A stretch of DNA of 64,000 nucleotides from Rhizobium sp. FKY42 (GCF_005222835.1 NZ_STGA01000004.1:1-64000), one strand, 5' to 3'. Positions 54,561-63,287 are shown, numbered from the stretch's first letter. Notes: generated by a model from the sequence alone, not told the origin. Made by a program: numbers and translations.

Positions 54561-54647
54561 GGGTTCGCGTATCGTCACTCGTCACGATAGCTCACATCCG
54601 CTTGAATCCGCATGACGTTGGCGCATGTTCTGCCTTACATCAGAGAG

Positions 54648-55658
54648 ATGTTGAATCGCAGAACCATCCTTGGCGCACCCTTCGTGCTTTATGCGACGCG
54701 CCTTCCCGCACAGGAGGCCGGGTCACATGGCAGTCTGGCCGATAGCCTCAATGGGGCGGAGAGGCTGAGGGCCTTGGAGGCCGTAATCGTTTCTCGCGAT
54801 GGAGAGACGCTGGCAGAGCGCGGTTATCACGGCCATAGCCCTGCCGAATCGACGAACATCAAATCGGCTTCAAAATCCATCGTGTCGGCTCTGGTCGGCA
54901 TCGCGATTTCCAAAGGCCTGCTTGAGGGCGTCGAACAGCCGATTGCACCGGTCCTCAAAGCGGACCTCCCTGCGAACCCGGATCCGCGTCTGCTGCGGGT
55001 CACGATCGGTAATCTTCTTTCCATGCAGACTGGCATGGACCCCTTGTCCGGCCCCAATTACGGACGCTTCGTGGCCAGCCGAAATTGGGTGCGTTTTGCA
55101 TTGGCGCAGGAGTTTGTCGAAGATCCCGGCGGGTCCATGCTGTATTCGACGGCTTCCACCCATCTGCTGTCGGCCATTCTGACCAAGGTCGGCAAAAAGC
55201 CGACGCTTGCACTCGCACAGGAATGGTTTGAACCACTGGATGGGTTTCGGATCGGTTCCTGGGCCAGAGATCGCCAGGGAATCTATCTCGGCGGCAATCA
55301 GATGGCCATGACGACACGGTCGCTTCACGCGTTCGGGGAACTGTATCGCCGTGGTGGACGCACCGCTGACGGAGTGCAGCTTGTTCCCGAAGCCTGGGTT
55401 CGCACCTCATGGGAGCAGCGGACGAACTCACGTTATTCCGGCGATGGCTACGGTTATGGCTGGTTTCTGAAGCGGATCGGGGAGGCGGATGTTCGCTTCG
55501 CCTGGGGCTATGGCGGCCAGATGCTCTACATTATTCCCGAGTTGCAGATGACCGTGACGATGACCTCCGAAGAGGAAGCGCCTTCAGCGGCCAATGGCTA
55601 CAGGGATCGGCTGCACGATCTGCTGGCCGCAATCATTCAGTCTCAACGGTCTGCTTGA
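54648..55658 (+). CDS. Serine hydrolase (class C beta-lactamase-related)
   Basis: Protein of about 336 aa. A secretion signal (LNRRTILGAPFVLYATRLPAQEA, with an RR pair) precedes the penicillin-binding-like domain. The SxxK nucleophile motif is SASKSIVSAL and YSTAST supplies the YxN-position motif. WGYGGQ is the C-terminal KTG-equivalent. Relatives include esterases and 6-aminohexanoate-dimer hydrolases; the substrate is unknown. ATG 54648 is chosen for the signal peptide; 54612 is a possible upstream start. Confidence 0.8.
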   Translation: MLNRRTILGAPFVLYATRLPAQEAGSHGSLADSLNGAERLRALEAVIVSRDGETLAERGYHGHSPAESTNIKSASKSIVSALVGIAISKGLLEGVEQPIAPVLKADLPANPDPRLLRVTIGNLLSMQTGMDPLSGPNYGRFVASRNWVRFALAQEFVEDPGGSMLYSTASTHLLSAILTKVGKKPTLALAQEWFEPLDGFRIGSWARDRQGIYLGGNQMAMTTRSLHAFGELYRRGGRTADGVQLVPEAWVRTSWEQRTNSRYSGDGYGYGWFLKRIGEADVRFAWGYGGQMLYIIPELQMTVTMTSEEEAPSAANGYRDRLHDLLAAIIQSQRSA

Positions 55659-55689
55659 CCCTCGACAACAGGCAACTATCTGACGACCT

Positions 55690-56382
55690 ATGAAAAGAGC
55701 GATTGTGACAGGCGGTGCCGGCCTTATCGGCACAGGAATCGTGCGGCACCTGCGGGCGCTGGGCTGGGCGGTCGCCTCCTTCGACATGAAGGAACTCGAC
55801 GCCGAACTTCAAGATGATGGTAGCCGCTCGATCTTTTGCGATGTGGGCGACGAGGCTTCCGTCCACGGCGCCTTTGCCGAACTCGGATGGGACAATCTCG
55901 ATCTCCTGGTCAACAATGCTGGCATTGCCGGGCCGGTGAACGGTTCGATCGAGACCCTTTCGCTGGATGCCTGGCGCAAGGTCACAGACAGCCATCTGAC
56001 GGCAGCCTTTCTCATGACCCGCTCTGCAGTGCCGCTGATGCAGGCTGGCGGCAATATCATCAACATGGCCTCGACCCGCGCTTTCATGTCCGAGCCTCAT
56101 ACGGAAGCCTATGCGGCATCGAAGGGCGGCATCGTCGCGCTCACCCATGCGCTTGCGATCAGTCTCGGGCCGAAAATCCGCGTGAATGCCATTGCGCCCG
56201 GCTGGATCGGCGGCGATGAAACCTTGCGTTCCGAAGACCACGCGCAGCATCCCGCAGGCAGGGTGGGGCAACCGCAAGACATAGCAGAGGCGGTAATCTA
56301 CATTGCCTCCGCAGGCTTCATGACCGGACAGGTTCTGACGCTGGATGGCGGAATGACACGGAAGATGATCTACGCAGAATGA
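55690..56382 (+). CDS. SDR-family oxidoreductase
   Basis: Classical short-chain dehydrogenase (230 aa). Cofactor motif TGGAGLIGTG at residues 7-16, NNAGIAGP near residue 78, an active-site serine in NMASTRAF and YAASKGG supplying Y and K, then the VNAIAPGWI and LTLDGGM endings. Starts 31 bases after the hydrolase on the same strand. The substrate is unknown. Confidence 0.85.
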   Translation: MKRAIVTGGAGLIGTGIVRHLRALGWAVASFDMKELDAELQDDGSRSIFCDVGDEASVHGAFAELGWDNLDLLVNNAGIAGPVNGSIETLSLDAWRKVTDSHLTAAFLMTRSAVPLMQAGGNIINMASTRAFMSEPHTEAYAASKGGIVALTHALAISLGPKIRVNAIAPGWIGGDETLRSEDHAQHPAGRVGQPQDIAEAVIYIASAGFMTGQVLTLDGGMTRKMIYAE

Positions 56383-56397
56383 CAGCGGCGAGAGCGA

Positions 56398-57384
56398 TCA
56401 GGCTGCGATATCGATGACGCCGCAGTCCCCAGCTTCCGAACCGAAGGATAGAAGCTTGCCATTGGCACTCCAGCTCATGGCGGTGATGGCCCCATTTCCC
56501 GGACGGCGCAAGAGCGCCTCCTTGCCATCGCTCACGCGAACGCCCAGTACCATGCCGTCAATATAGCCGATGGCGAGAACTTCCTCGATCGGGTGGAAAA
56601 CAACGCAGGTCACCATGAGGGTTGCGCGTGTGCCAAGCTCCAACGGGGCCTTGCCCATCGGACCATCCTTGGCCGAGAAGGGCCAGACGATCGCCGCTGG
56701 CGCGCCAGAGGTCGCAAGCCATTTGCCCTTGGGAGACCAGGAATAGGATTTGACCTTGGTCGGATAACCGGTCATCCGCATATGGCGCGGTTCACCCGGC
56801 TTGCCGTCCAGCTTCCAGCCATGCAAGGCGTTTTCCTGCATGGTGGTGACGAGAAAGCGACCATCGGGCGAGAAGGTCACGCCCGTGTGTGCGCCCTTCC
56901 ATTCCAGATCGGTCGGCGGTGTATTGGTGTGGACCCAATGCAGGGAAACGCCGTTGTAGCGTGCGGCTGCGATGCGCAAACCCTTGGACGCAAAGGCCAG
57001 CGCCTCGACCGTGCGCTCTTCACTGAATTCCTTGGTGGAACCATCTGGTAGAACAATGATGCTGGCCTTGCCATAGGCGTAACCAACCGCCCCCTGCGGT
57101 CCGCCCGCAACAACCGTGATCCACTTTCGAGGCGCCTCGGCAATCAGCTTCGTGGAGCCGTCGGCAGCCACGCGCATCACCTTGCCGTCTTCGCCGCCCG
57201 TCAGCAGAGAGGCGCTGAAAGGGTCTTTGATGCAGGTCAACATGCCCGCATGCAGGGGCGTGACCTTTTCGCCTTCATCCAGTCTGCGCAACTCTCCAGC
57301 AGCGGTAGCGAAGAAGGGCGTATCGCCCAGGAAATGTGTCGCAATCACGTGTCCTTCGATGTCGAACGGGGCAACTGTCGGCAT
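56398..57384 (-). CDS. WD40-repeat protein paired with CobW GTPase
   Basis: Beta-propeller protein (328 aa, no export signal) built of repeated strands such as KVMRVAADGSTKLI, LRIAAARYNGVSLHWVH, GVTFSPDGRFLVTTM, GKWLATSGAPAAIVWPF and GAITAMSWSANGKLLSFGSEAG. Encoded 49 bases downstream of the CobW gene on the same strand; this pairing is, from memory, conserved in rhizobia. Probably a scaffold for metal-chaperone function; the binding partner is unproven. Confidence 0.8.
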   Translation of the reverse strand: MPTVAPFDIEGHVIATHFLGDTPFFATAAGELRRLDEGEKVTPLHAGMLTCIKDPFSASLLTGGEDGKVMRVAADGSTKLIAEAPRKWITVVAGGPQGAVGYAYGKASIIVLPDGSTKEFSEERTVEALAFASKGLRIAAARYNGVSLHWVHTNTPPTDLEWKGAHTGVTFSPDGRFLVTTMQENALHGWKLDGKPGEPRHMRMTGYPTKVKSYSWSPKGKWLATSGAPAAIVWPFSAKDGPMGKAPLELGTRATLMVTCVVFHPIEEVLAIGYIDGMVLGVRVSDGKEALLRRPGNGAITAMSWSANGKLLSFGSEAGDCGVIDIAA

Positions 57385-57433
57385 TTCCTGGGCAATCCTT
57401 TTGTATTTTTATCTCTGGTGGCCTGAAGGCCGA

Positions 57434-58549
57434 TCAGCCGTTGGCCTGGCAGGCAAGGAAGCTCTGCTCGATCTTCTCACGGTCCAGGTCGCGGCCGATG
57501 AAAACAAGGCGGCTTTCCCGCTTCTCACCGTCTTTCCAGGCGCGCTGATGATCGCCTTCGATGATCATGTGAACACCCTGCACCACATAACGCTCGTCAT
57601 CGCCCGCAAATGCGATGATGCCCTTCAGACGCAGGATATTGGGGCCTTGGGTCTGCGTGATCTTCTGGATCCACGGGAAAAAGCGGTCCGGGTTCATTTC
57701 GCCGCCGCGCAGCGAGATGGACTTTACGGTTACATCATGGATGGCAGACGGTGCCGCATGGTGGTGGTGATCATGCCCGTGGTCATGGTGATGGTCGTGA
57801 TGATGCTCATGTCCATGATGATCGTGGTGGTGATCATGATCGTGATGATGGTGGTCGCAATCCGGCCCGCAGACATGGTCCTCATGGCCATGCTCGAGGA
57901 AATGCGGATCGTTTTCCAGCGCGCGCTCAAGATTGAACGCACCCTGATCCAGCACGCGGGCGAGATCGACGCCCGAACGGGTGGTCTTGTAGATGCGGGC
58001 CGTCGGGTTGATGGCGCGTACGATTTCCTCGATCGTCGCCAGTTCTTCCGGCGTCACAAGGTCCGTCTTGTTGACGACCACGACATCGGCAAAGGCGATC
58101 TGGTCCTCGGCCTCGCGGCTATCCTTCAGGCGCAGCGGCAGATGCTTGGCATCCACCAGCGCCACGACCGCGTCCAGTTCCGTCTTGGAGCGGACATCGT
58201 CGTCCATGAAGAAGGTTTGAGCAACCGGCACCGGATCGGCAAGGCCCGTGGTTTCGACGATGATGCCATCGAAGCGGCCAGGGCGGCGCATGAGGCCTTC
58301 GACCACGCGGATGAGGTCGCCGCGGACGGTGCAGCAGACGCATCCATTGTTCATTTCATAGATTTCTTCGTCCGACTCGACGATCAGATCGTTGTCGATG
58401 CCGATTTCACCGAACTCGTTGACGATGACGGCGTATTTCTTACCGTGGCTTTCGGACAGGATGCGGTTGAGAAGCGTTGTTTTGCCGGCTCCGAGGTAAC
58501 CGGTCAAAACGGTCACGGGTACGGGCTTCTGTGTCGCGGTATCGGCCAT
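57434..58549 (-). CDS. CobW/COG0523 metal-chaperone GTPase with His-rich loop
   Basis: G3E-family GTPase (371 aa). Walker A TGYLGAGKTT at about residues 16-25, the metal-site CxCC motif NNGCVCCTVRGDL, VETTGLADP (Walker B region) and NKTDL base recognition. A loop of 45 residues near the middle contains 26 histidines plus two cysteines (CGPDC), well suited to zinc binding. The C-terminal CobW_C domain follows. In the YciC/ZigA type this protein delivers zinc in starvation. A Zur-like half-site lies upstream. Confidence 0.92.
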   Translation of the reverse strand: MADTATQKPVPVTVLTGYLGAGKTTLLNRILSESHGKKYAVIVNEFGEIGIDNDLIVESDEEIYEMNNGCVCCTVRGDLIRVVEGLMRRPGRFDGIIVETTGLADPVPVAQTFFMDDDVRSKTELDAVVALVDAKHLPLRLKDSREAEDQIAFADVVVVNKTDLVTPEELATIEEIVRAINPTARIYKTTRSGVDLARVLDQGAFNLERALENDPHFLEHGHEDHVCGPDCDHHHHDHDHHHDHHGHEHHHDHHHDHGHDHHHHAAPSAIHDVTVKSISLRGGEMNPDRFFPWIQKITQTQGPNILRLKGIIAFAGDDERYVVQGVHMIIEGDHQRAWKDGEKRESRLVFIGRDLDREKIEQSFLACQANG

Positions 58550-58641
58550 GGGAACCTCCGGGAAATGAGGGCGCTCGCGGATGGAGCGTCAGCGATTTTC
58601 GTCCATATAAGCCCTCGTACCGCCGAGTTCAAAGGCTTTCC

Positions 58642-58658
58642 TTATGTTATATGTTCAC
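58642..58658. promoter_or_regulatory. Candidate Zur box upstream of the CobW gene
   Basis: TTATGTTATATGTTCAC, about 95 bases before the CobW start, contains one half-site (ATGTTATA) of the alphaproteobacterial Zur palindrome; the second half is degenerate. It lies at the 3' end of the creatininase gene. Only a partial match, so moderate evidence. Confidence 0.35.
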
Positions 58659-58663
58659 AGGCC

Positions 58664-59461
58664 TTATGAGAGCGTGGACAAATCGAAGCGGTGTACGTCA
58701 TCCAGCAGCTCGAGAAGGCCGCTGACGGCATGCGCAAGGAGCTGTTCGCCACGTTGTGCGGTTGCCGCAGCCGCGTTTCCGGCGACACCCTGTTTGTTCA
58801 GGTCGGACATCTTCCAGCCGAAGGCGTGGGGCCCATAGGCGCGCAGATGCTTGAAGTCTCTCGTAAAATCGGACTGGTGCGAACCGAAGGAAGCGGCTTT
58901 TGCCATATCGACCTTGTCAGGATGAAGAGCCAGCATGACGGATGTTTCGATGTCGCCGCCGTGAATATCGATGGCTTTGTCTTGCGGTGAAATCCAGCCT
59001 TCCGGCTGGCCGAAGCGGGTCCAGCTCGTGGCGACGGCCAGCATGTTGAAACGCACGCGTGCTTCCGTCGCGACCACCGTCATCAGTGGAGAGTTGCCAC
59101 CATGGGCGTTCAACATCACGAATTTGCGGATGCCTTGATCCGCCAGGCTTTCCGCAATCGCCAGCCAGCGGTTGATGGCCTGCGCAAAGGAAAGTGTGAG
59201 CGTGCCGGGCACATCCGCATGCTCGATGGAATAGCCAATGCGTTCGACGGGCAGGAAGGAGACGGGAAGATCTTTCGGCAGGGCGTCGATCAGGCGCTCG
59301 ACAAGGCCCGCAGCAATCAGGCTATCGGTCTCGAAGGGCAGATGGGGCCCATGCTGCTCATGGGCACCCAGCGGCAGAACGACAATCCAGTCCGTTCGTT
59401 TTTCGGGAGGCAGCCTCCTGTCATTCTCGTGGAAGCTGGGCCGTGGCAGTTCTGGGGACAT
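58664..59461 (-). CDS. Creatininase-family amidohydrolase
   Basis: Metal-dependent amidohydrolase (265 aa). LPLGAHEQHGPHLPFETD supplies Glu, His and Asp ligands, NAHGGNSPL is the central signature, and DIHGGDIETSVML a second metal-ligand segment. Members hydrolyse creatinine or act on formamide-type intermediates (MftE, FAPy deformylase). The substrate is unknown. ATG 59461 is chosen; a frame open to 59656 overlaps the divergent MarR gene and reads poorly. Confidence 0.85.
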   Translation of the reverse strand: MSPELPRPSFHENDRRLPPEKRTDWIVVLPLGAHEQHGPHLPFETDSLIAAGLVERLIDALPKDLPVSFLPVERIGYSIEHADVPGTLTLSFAQAINRWLAIAESLADQGIRKFVMLNAHGGNSPLMTVVATEARVRFNMLAVATSWTRFGQPEGWISPQDKAIDIHGGDIETSVMLALHPDKVDMAKAASFGSHQSDFTRDFKHLRAYGPHAFGWKMSDLNKQGVAGNAAAATAQRGEQLLAHAVSGLLELLDDVHRFDLSTLS

Positions 59462-59531
59462 CTGGCGATCACGTTCTGCTTTGGCTAAGGATGGGAGATG
59501 CACGTGCGTGGTATAGCGGGAAGGGCGGGAG

Positions 59532-60044
59532 ATGAGCAAGAAAAAGGGCGAGAAGAAGGAAAAGGCTGGCCGCAAGAAGGCGCCAGGTGGCGCCCATGAT
59601 CTGGCGCCCGCGCTTGCAGGGGCTGCTCGTTCCATGCGAACGGTCCATTCTCGCAATCTTTTAGAGGCGGGCCTTTATTCCGGTCAGGACGGGGTTATCC
59701 TAGCTCTGGCGGAGGGTGAGGCTTTGACACCCGGTGAGCTGGCGCATCGTCTTGGCGTGAAGGCTCCCACGATGACCCGCACCATCGGTCGTATGGAAGC
59801 GCAAGGTTTCGTTCAGCGAAAGCCCGATGGCGGCGATGGCCGACAGGTGAAAGTGCATCTGACGCCTGTCGGTCTGCATAGCCTCGAGAAGATCACCCTT
59901 GCCACCGCCGCGACCAACGCCAGGGCGCTGCAGGATTTCTCCGACAAGGAGATCCGAACGCTGCTGAAGCTTCTGAAGGCGCTCAATCGAAACCTGGTGG
60001 GAGAAGTTCAATCTGAGGATGAGGAAGAGGTTGTGACAGATTGA
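59532..60044 (+). CDS. MarR-family transcriptional regulator
   Basis: Regulator of 170 aa. The first 20 residues are rich in Lys/Gly, then a winged helix-turn-helix (LTPGELAHRLGVKAPTMTRTIGRMEAQGFVQRKPDGGDGRQVKVHLT) with the MarR DxR wing. Divergent from the creatininase gene and 80 bases upstream of a LacI gene in the same direction. Ligand and targets are unknown. Confidence 0.87.
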   Translation: MSKKKGEKKEKAGRKKAPGGAHDLAPALAGAARSMRTVHSRNLLEAGLYSGQDGVILALAEGEALTPGELAHRLGVKAPTMTRTIGRMEAQGFVQRKPDGGDGRQVKVHLTPVGLHSLEKITLATAATNARALQDFSDKEIRTLLKLLKALNRNLVGEVQSEDEEEVVTD

Positions 60045-60047
60045 TTA

Positions 60048-60115
60048 CGGCGGATTGCAATCACGGATTAAATTGTTTAAAGAATTTTTAGATCCGTTAG
60101 ATCGGGAATCCGCCG
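60048..60115. promoter_or_regulatory. Nested inverted repeats in the MarR-LacI gap
   Basis: CGGCGGATT (60048-60056) is repeated inverted as AATCCGCCG (60107-60115), and inside it ACGGAT (60063-60068) as ATCCGT (60092-60097). They flank an AT-rich core and end just before the lacI-type GTG start, so they may be an autoregulatory operator pair or a folded leader. Confidence 0.4.
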
Positions 60116-60124
60116 GGAGGGGTT

Positions 60125-61147
60125 GTGGTTCAGAAAATCAAGTTGTCGACCATCGCGGAGAGCCTTGGGCTATCTACCGCGACCATATCGCTTGCGTTGC
60201 GTGACAGCCCGCTGGTTGCTTCCGATACGCGGGAGAAGATCAAGGAACAGGCCCGCGCGCTGGGTTACATCTACAACCGCCGCGCTGCCAGCCTGCGAAC
60301 ATCCCGCTCAGGCATTATCGGGGTCGTGGTGCACGACATTATGAATCCGTTCTACGGAGAAATTCTCAAGGCCATCGAAAGCGAGCTGGATCGCCGCCGC
60401 CAGACCTTCATTCTCTCCAACCATTATGACTCGGTCGAAAAGCAGCGCACTTTTATCGAAACGCTTCTGCAGCTTGGTGGTGACGGCGTCATCATGTCTC
60501 CTGCCATCGGCACGCCGCTTGAGGATGTGAAGCTGGCCGAGGCGAACGGCATGCCCGCTATCCTTGTTGCGCGCTCCATGGAAGGGGTCGATCTGCCTAC
60601 CTACCGTGGCGATGACAGCTACGGTATTTCGCTTGCCACCAACCATCTGATCGGGCTTGGCCACCGCAGCATCGCGATGATTGGCGGCACGGACCAGACG
60701 TCGACAGGGCGTGACCGCTATCAGGGCTATGTGAATGCGCTTCGAAAGGCCGGGATTGAAGTGGATTCCGAACTGCGCATTCCCGGGCCTCGCACAAAGC
60801 AGGGCGGGTTCGAGGCGGCGGTGCATTTCCTGTCCCTGCCGCAGAAACCGACGGCTGCCGTGTGCTGGAACGATCTCGTTGCCATTGGCCTGATGAACGG
60901 TATTGCCCGAGCGGGACTGACACCCGGCAAGGATATCTCCGTCACCGGCTATGACGATCTGGAAGAGGCATCCATCGCCACGCCCTCTCTTACCACCGTC
61001 TGGAACGGCCAGACCGAAGTGGGGCGCCTTGCCGCCCGCGCGCTGCTCGACCGCCTTGCCGGGAGCCACGAACCGGATGGTATTCATCTCATCAAGCCGG
61101 AGATGCGGATCCGGCAGTCAACCGGACCATGCCAGCCGCGTAGCTGA
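60125..61147 (+). CDS. LacI-family transcriptional regulator
   Basis: Regulator of 340 aa. Helix-turn-helix KLSTIAESLGLSTATISLALRDSPLVASDTREKI then a sugar-binding domain of the LacI/GalR type (GIIGVVVHDIMNPFYGEIL; ITGYDDLEEASIATPSLTTV near the C-terminus). GTG 60125 follows GGGAGGGG. Lies 114 bases upstream of a 2-hydroxyacid dehydrogenase; a perfect long inverted repeat occupies the gap and may be its operator. Confidence 0.88.
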   Translation: MVQKIKLSTIAESLGLSTATISLALRDSPLVASDTREKIKEQARALGYIYNRRAASLRTSRSGIIGVVVHDIMNPFYGEILKAIESELDRRRQTFILSNHYDSVEKQRTFIETLLQLGGDGVIMSPAIGTPLEDVKLAEANGMPAILVARSMEGVDLPTYRGDDSYGISLATNHLIGLGHRSIAMIGGTDQTSTGRDRYQGYVNALRKAGIEVDSELRIPGPRTKQGGFEAAVHFLSLPQKPTAAVCWNDLVAIGLMNGIARAGLTPGKDISVTGYDDLEEASIATPSLTTVWNGQTEVGRLAARALLDRLAGSHEPDGIHLIKPEMRIRQSTGPCQPRS

Positions 61148-61164
61148 TGCGGGTCGTTTGAGAA

Positions 61165-61209
61165 AAATTGCGCAGAAACAAACCACATGTGTTTGTTTCT
61201 GCGCAATTT
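61165..61209. repeat. Perfect 19-bp inverted repeat between the LacI and dehydrogenase genes
   Basis: AAATTGCGCAGAAACAAAC (61165-61183) is exactly inverted at 61191-61209 around the seven-base centre CACATGT. It would form a very stable hairpin in RNA and has two-fold symmetry in DNA. It lies 17 bases after the LacI stop and 53 bases before the dehydrogenase start, so it could end the lacI message or bind a regulator. The plus-strand arm has only TTTC behind it; the minus strand has a T-run. Confidence 0.7.
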
Positions 61210-61261
61210 CTGACGCAGTATGCGCCACCTCGTCCGGAATCGCACCGATAGGAAATTCATC

Positions 61262-62224
61262 ATGACCGACAACAAGATCACCGTGCTCGTGCCGGGCCGC
61301 ATGCATCCCCGTGTTCTGGAGCGGTTGGCGCAGGCCTTCGATGTTCTGCAGACGCCTGTCGGTTCTGAAATGCAGATGACGGATGAGCAGAATGCTCGTA
61401 TTCGCGGTGTGGCGACCGCCAACAAGATGCCGGCGGACTGGATCGATCAACTGCCGAACGTCGAAGTGATTGCGAATTTCGGTGTCGGCTATGACGGGGT
61501 GGATGCCAGGCATGCGGCAACCAAAGGTATTCTTGTCACGAACACACCGGACGTTCTGAACGACGAGGTGGCGGATACGACGATCGGCCTCCTCCTGAAT
61601 ACGATCCGCCGTTTGCCGGTAGCCGAAACCTATCTGCGCGAGGGTCGTTGGGAGAAGGAAGGACCGTTTCCGCTCACGCCGCTTTCGCTCAAGAATCGGC
61701 ATGTCGGCCTTCTGGGATTGGGGCGTATCGGGCTTGAGATTGCCAAGCGGCTGGAGCCCTTCAAGGTTCGCATCAGCTATCATACGCGCACACCGCGCAA
61801 GGATGTCAGCTACACCTATGCCTCTTCTGCCGTGGAACTGGCGAAGTCTGTCGATACGCTGATCTCCATCATCCCGGCGACGCCGGAAACGCACAAGATC
61901 ATCAATGCCGAGGTTCTGGCGGCGCTGGGGCCAAATGGCGTGTTCATCAATGTGGGTCGCGGCACCAGCGTCGATGAAGAGGCGCTCGAGGCCGCTCTGC
62001 GCCAAGGCACCATTGCTGCCGCAGGATTGGATGTCTTCTATGACGAGCCGAAGGTTCCGGCCGGATTTTTTGATCTTCCGAACCTATGCATGCTGCCGCA
62101 TGTCGCTTCGGCATCGGTGCCAACACGCAACGACATGGCCGATCTCGTTGTCGACAACTTGATCAGATGGTTCAACGAGAAGCAGTTGCTGACCGCCGTG
62201 CCGGAAACGCCTGTCACGACGTAA
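61262..62224 (+). CDS. D-isomer-specific 2-hydroxyacid dehydrogenase
   Basis: NAD(P)-dependent dehydrogenase (320 aa), glyoxylate/hydroxypyruvate reductase type. Rossmann motif GLLGLGRIGLEIA near residue 155, catalytic Arg in NVGRGTSVDEEAL, Glu in DVFYDEPKVP, and His in MLPHVASAS. Start ATG 61262; in-frame extension to 61220 is upstream of any good ribosome-binding site. Reduces 2-keto acids such as hydroxypyruvate or glyoxylate. Confidence 0.88.
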   Translation: MTDNKITVLVPGRMHPRVLERLAQAFDVLQTPVGSEMQMTDEQNARIRGVATANKMPADWIDQLPNVEVIANFGVGYDGVDARHAATKGILVTNTPDVLNDEVADTTIGLLLNTIRRLPVAETYLREGRWEKEGPFPLTPLSLKNRHVGLLGLGRIGLEIAKRLEPFKVRISYHTRTPRKDVSYTYASSAVELAKSVDTLISIIPATPETHKIINAEVLAALGPNGVFINVGRGTSVDEEALEAALRQGTIAAAGLDVFYDEPKVPAGFFDLPNLCMLPHVASASVPTRNDMADLVVDNLIRWFNEKQLLTAVPETPVTT

Positions 62225-62986
62225 TCAGGCTTTTGGTCTGCGAGCCGCGTAATCATGTACAGCGGCTCCGAAAGCCTGGAAAAGTGCGCGGGAGGGGCGA
62301 TCTCCTTCCGCCCAATATTCCGGATGCCACTGAACGCCGACGGCAAAGCCTGTGGCGCCGATCACCGAAACGGCTTCGATGGTGCCATCTTCTGCTTTGG
62401 CTTCCACCTGCAGACGAGGGGCTTTTTCGCCGATAGCCTGACGATGCAGCGAATTCACCTGGACTTCTCCGGTCAGACCCAGATAGCGCTCCATGCAGGA
62501 CCCCTGTTCGATCAGCACCGGCTGGCGGATCGAATACATCTCGTCTCGGCTCTCGACCGGCGGCTTGCGATGATCCCATGTGCCGGGCTGATCCTGAATC
62601 TCCCGTGCCAGCGTTCCGCCCAGCGCCACGTTCAGTTCCTGTATGCCCCGGCAGATGGCAAGCAGCGGAATGCCGCGCTCGATCGTCTGGCGAATGAGTT
62701 CGAGTGAAGTGGCATCACGGGCGGGATCGAAAGGGCCGTCTGCTTCCGTCCAGTCCGCGCCGTAGAGGGAAGGGTGGACATTCGTGGCCGAGCCCGAGAT
62801 CAGGACCCCGTCTACCCGATCAAGAACCGTTTTGAGGTCGGCCCCGGTTTCAAGGGCCGGTATGATAACCGGCATACCGTTGGCGACCTTCAGCACGGCG
62901 TTGACATATTGCGTCTGGACGGCGTGCCAGTCCGCCTTGTCGAGATGGCGGATATCGGCGGGAATGGCGATGAGCGGCAGGGTCAT
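62225..62986 (-). CDS. Gamma-glutamyl-GABA hydrolase-like class I glutamine amidotransferase
   Basis: Peptidase C26/PuuD-type protein (253 aa). The nucleophilic cysteine lies in LLAICRGIQELNVALGG, the His and Glu in VGVQWHPEYW. DGVLISGSATNVHPSLYG is the usual N-terminal segment. PuuD splits gamma-glutamyl-GABA in putrescine breakdown; no other puu genes are adjacent. ATG 62986 (MTLPLIAIPADIRH) is preferred to 63010. Its stop abuts the convergent dehydrogenase stop. Confidence 0.88.
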   Translation of the reverse strand: MTLPLIAIPADIRHLDKADWHAVQTQYVNAVLKVANGMPVIIPALETGADLKTVLDRVDGVLISGSATNVHPSLYGADWTEADGPFDPARDATSLELIRQTIERGIPLLAICRGIQELNVALGGTLAREIQDQPGTWDHRKPPVESRDEMYSIRQPVLIEQGSCMERYLGLTGEVQVNSLHRQAIGEKAPRLQVEAKAEDGTIEAVSVIGATGFAVGVQWHPEYWAEGDRPSRALFQAFGAAVHDYAARRPKA

Positions 62987-63052
62987 TGCATACTCCGTAT
63001 AGAGCCGCATTTTTCACCAGTAGGCCAGCCCGGTGTCAAGCGTCAGACCTTA

Positions 63053-63282
63053 TACCAAATGTCGATGATAGGAACCGATTGCGTGGGACCGGAGACCTGC
63101 ATCGGTCGAGGATTGCGACAAAGTCGGTTGAGGAAATCCGGCCCATCCAGAGGACCGGGCGCTTTTGGCCTTCGGACGTCGTCGAAAATCTGCGCCGGTC
63201 GGATCGGTCCGACTGTGGTTTTCTTCTCGCCGCAAACCAAAATCGCTCCGGCGCAATCGGTCCCTATCATCGACATTTGGTA
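63053..63282. mobile_element. MITE-like element, 230 bp, with 31-bp terminal inverted repeats
   Basis: The left arm starts TACCAAATGTCGATGATAGG at 63053 and the right arm ends CATTTGGTA at 63282; the 31-base arms agree at 30 positions (one A/G difference). The same trinucleotide TTA flanks both ends (63050-63052 and 63283-63285), as expected for a 3-bp target-site duplication. The inside has no convincing transposase gene, so it is a non-autonomous element mobilised in trans, if mobile. Alternative: a conserved intergenic repeat. It separates the PuuD-like gene from the TRAP gene. Confidence 0.65.
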
Positions 63283-63287
63283 TTAGT

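Noticed and set aside
57116..58669. A 517-codon open frame antisense to the CobW and WD40 genes
   Set aside because: It is the complement of the His-rich CobW gene; its Met/Val-rich low-complexity run mirrors the histidine codons and no start signal or family resemblance supports it.
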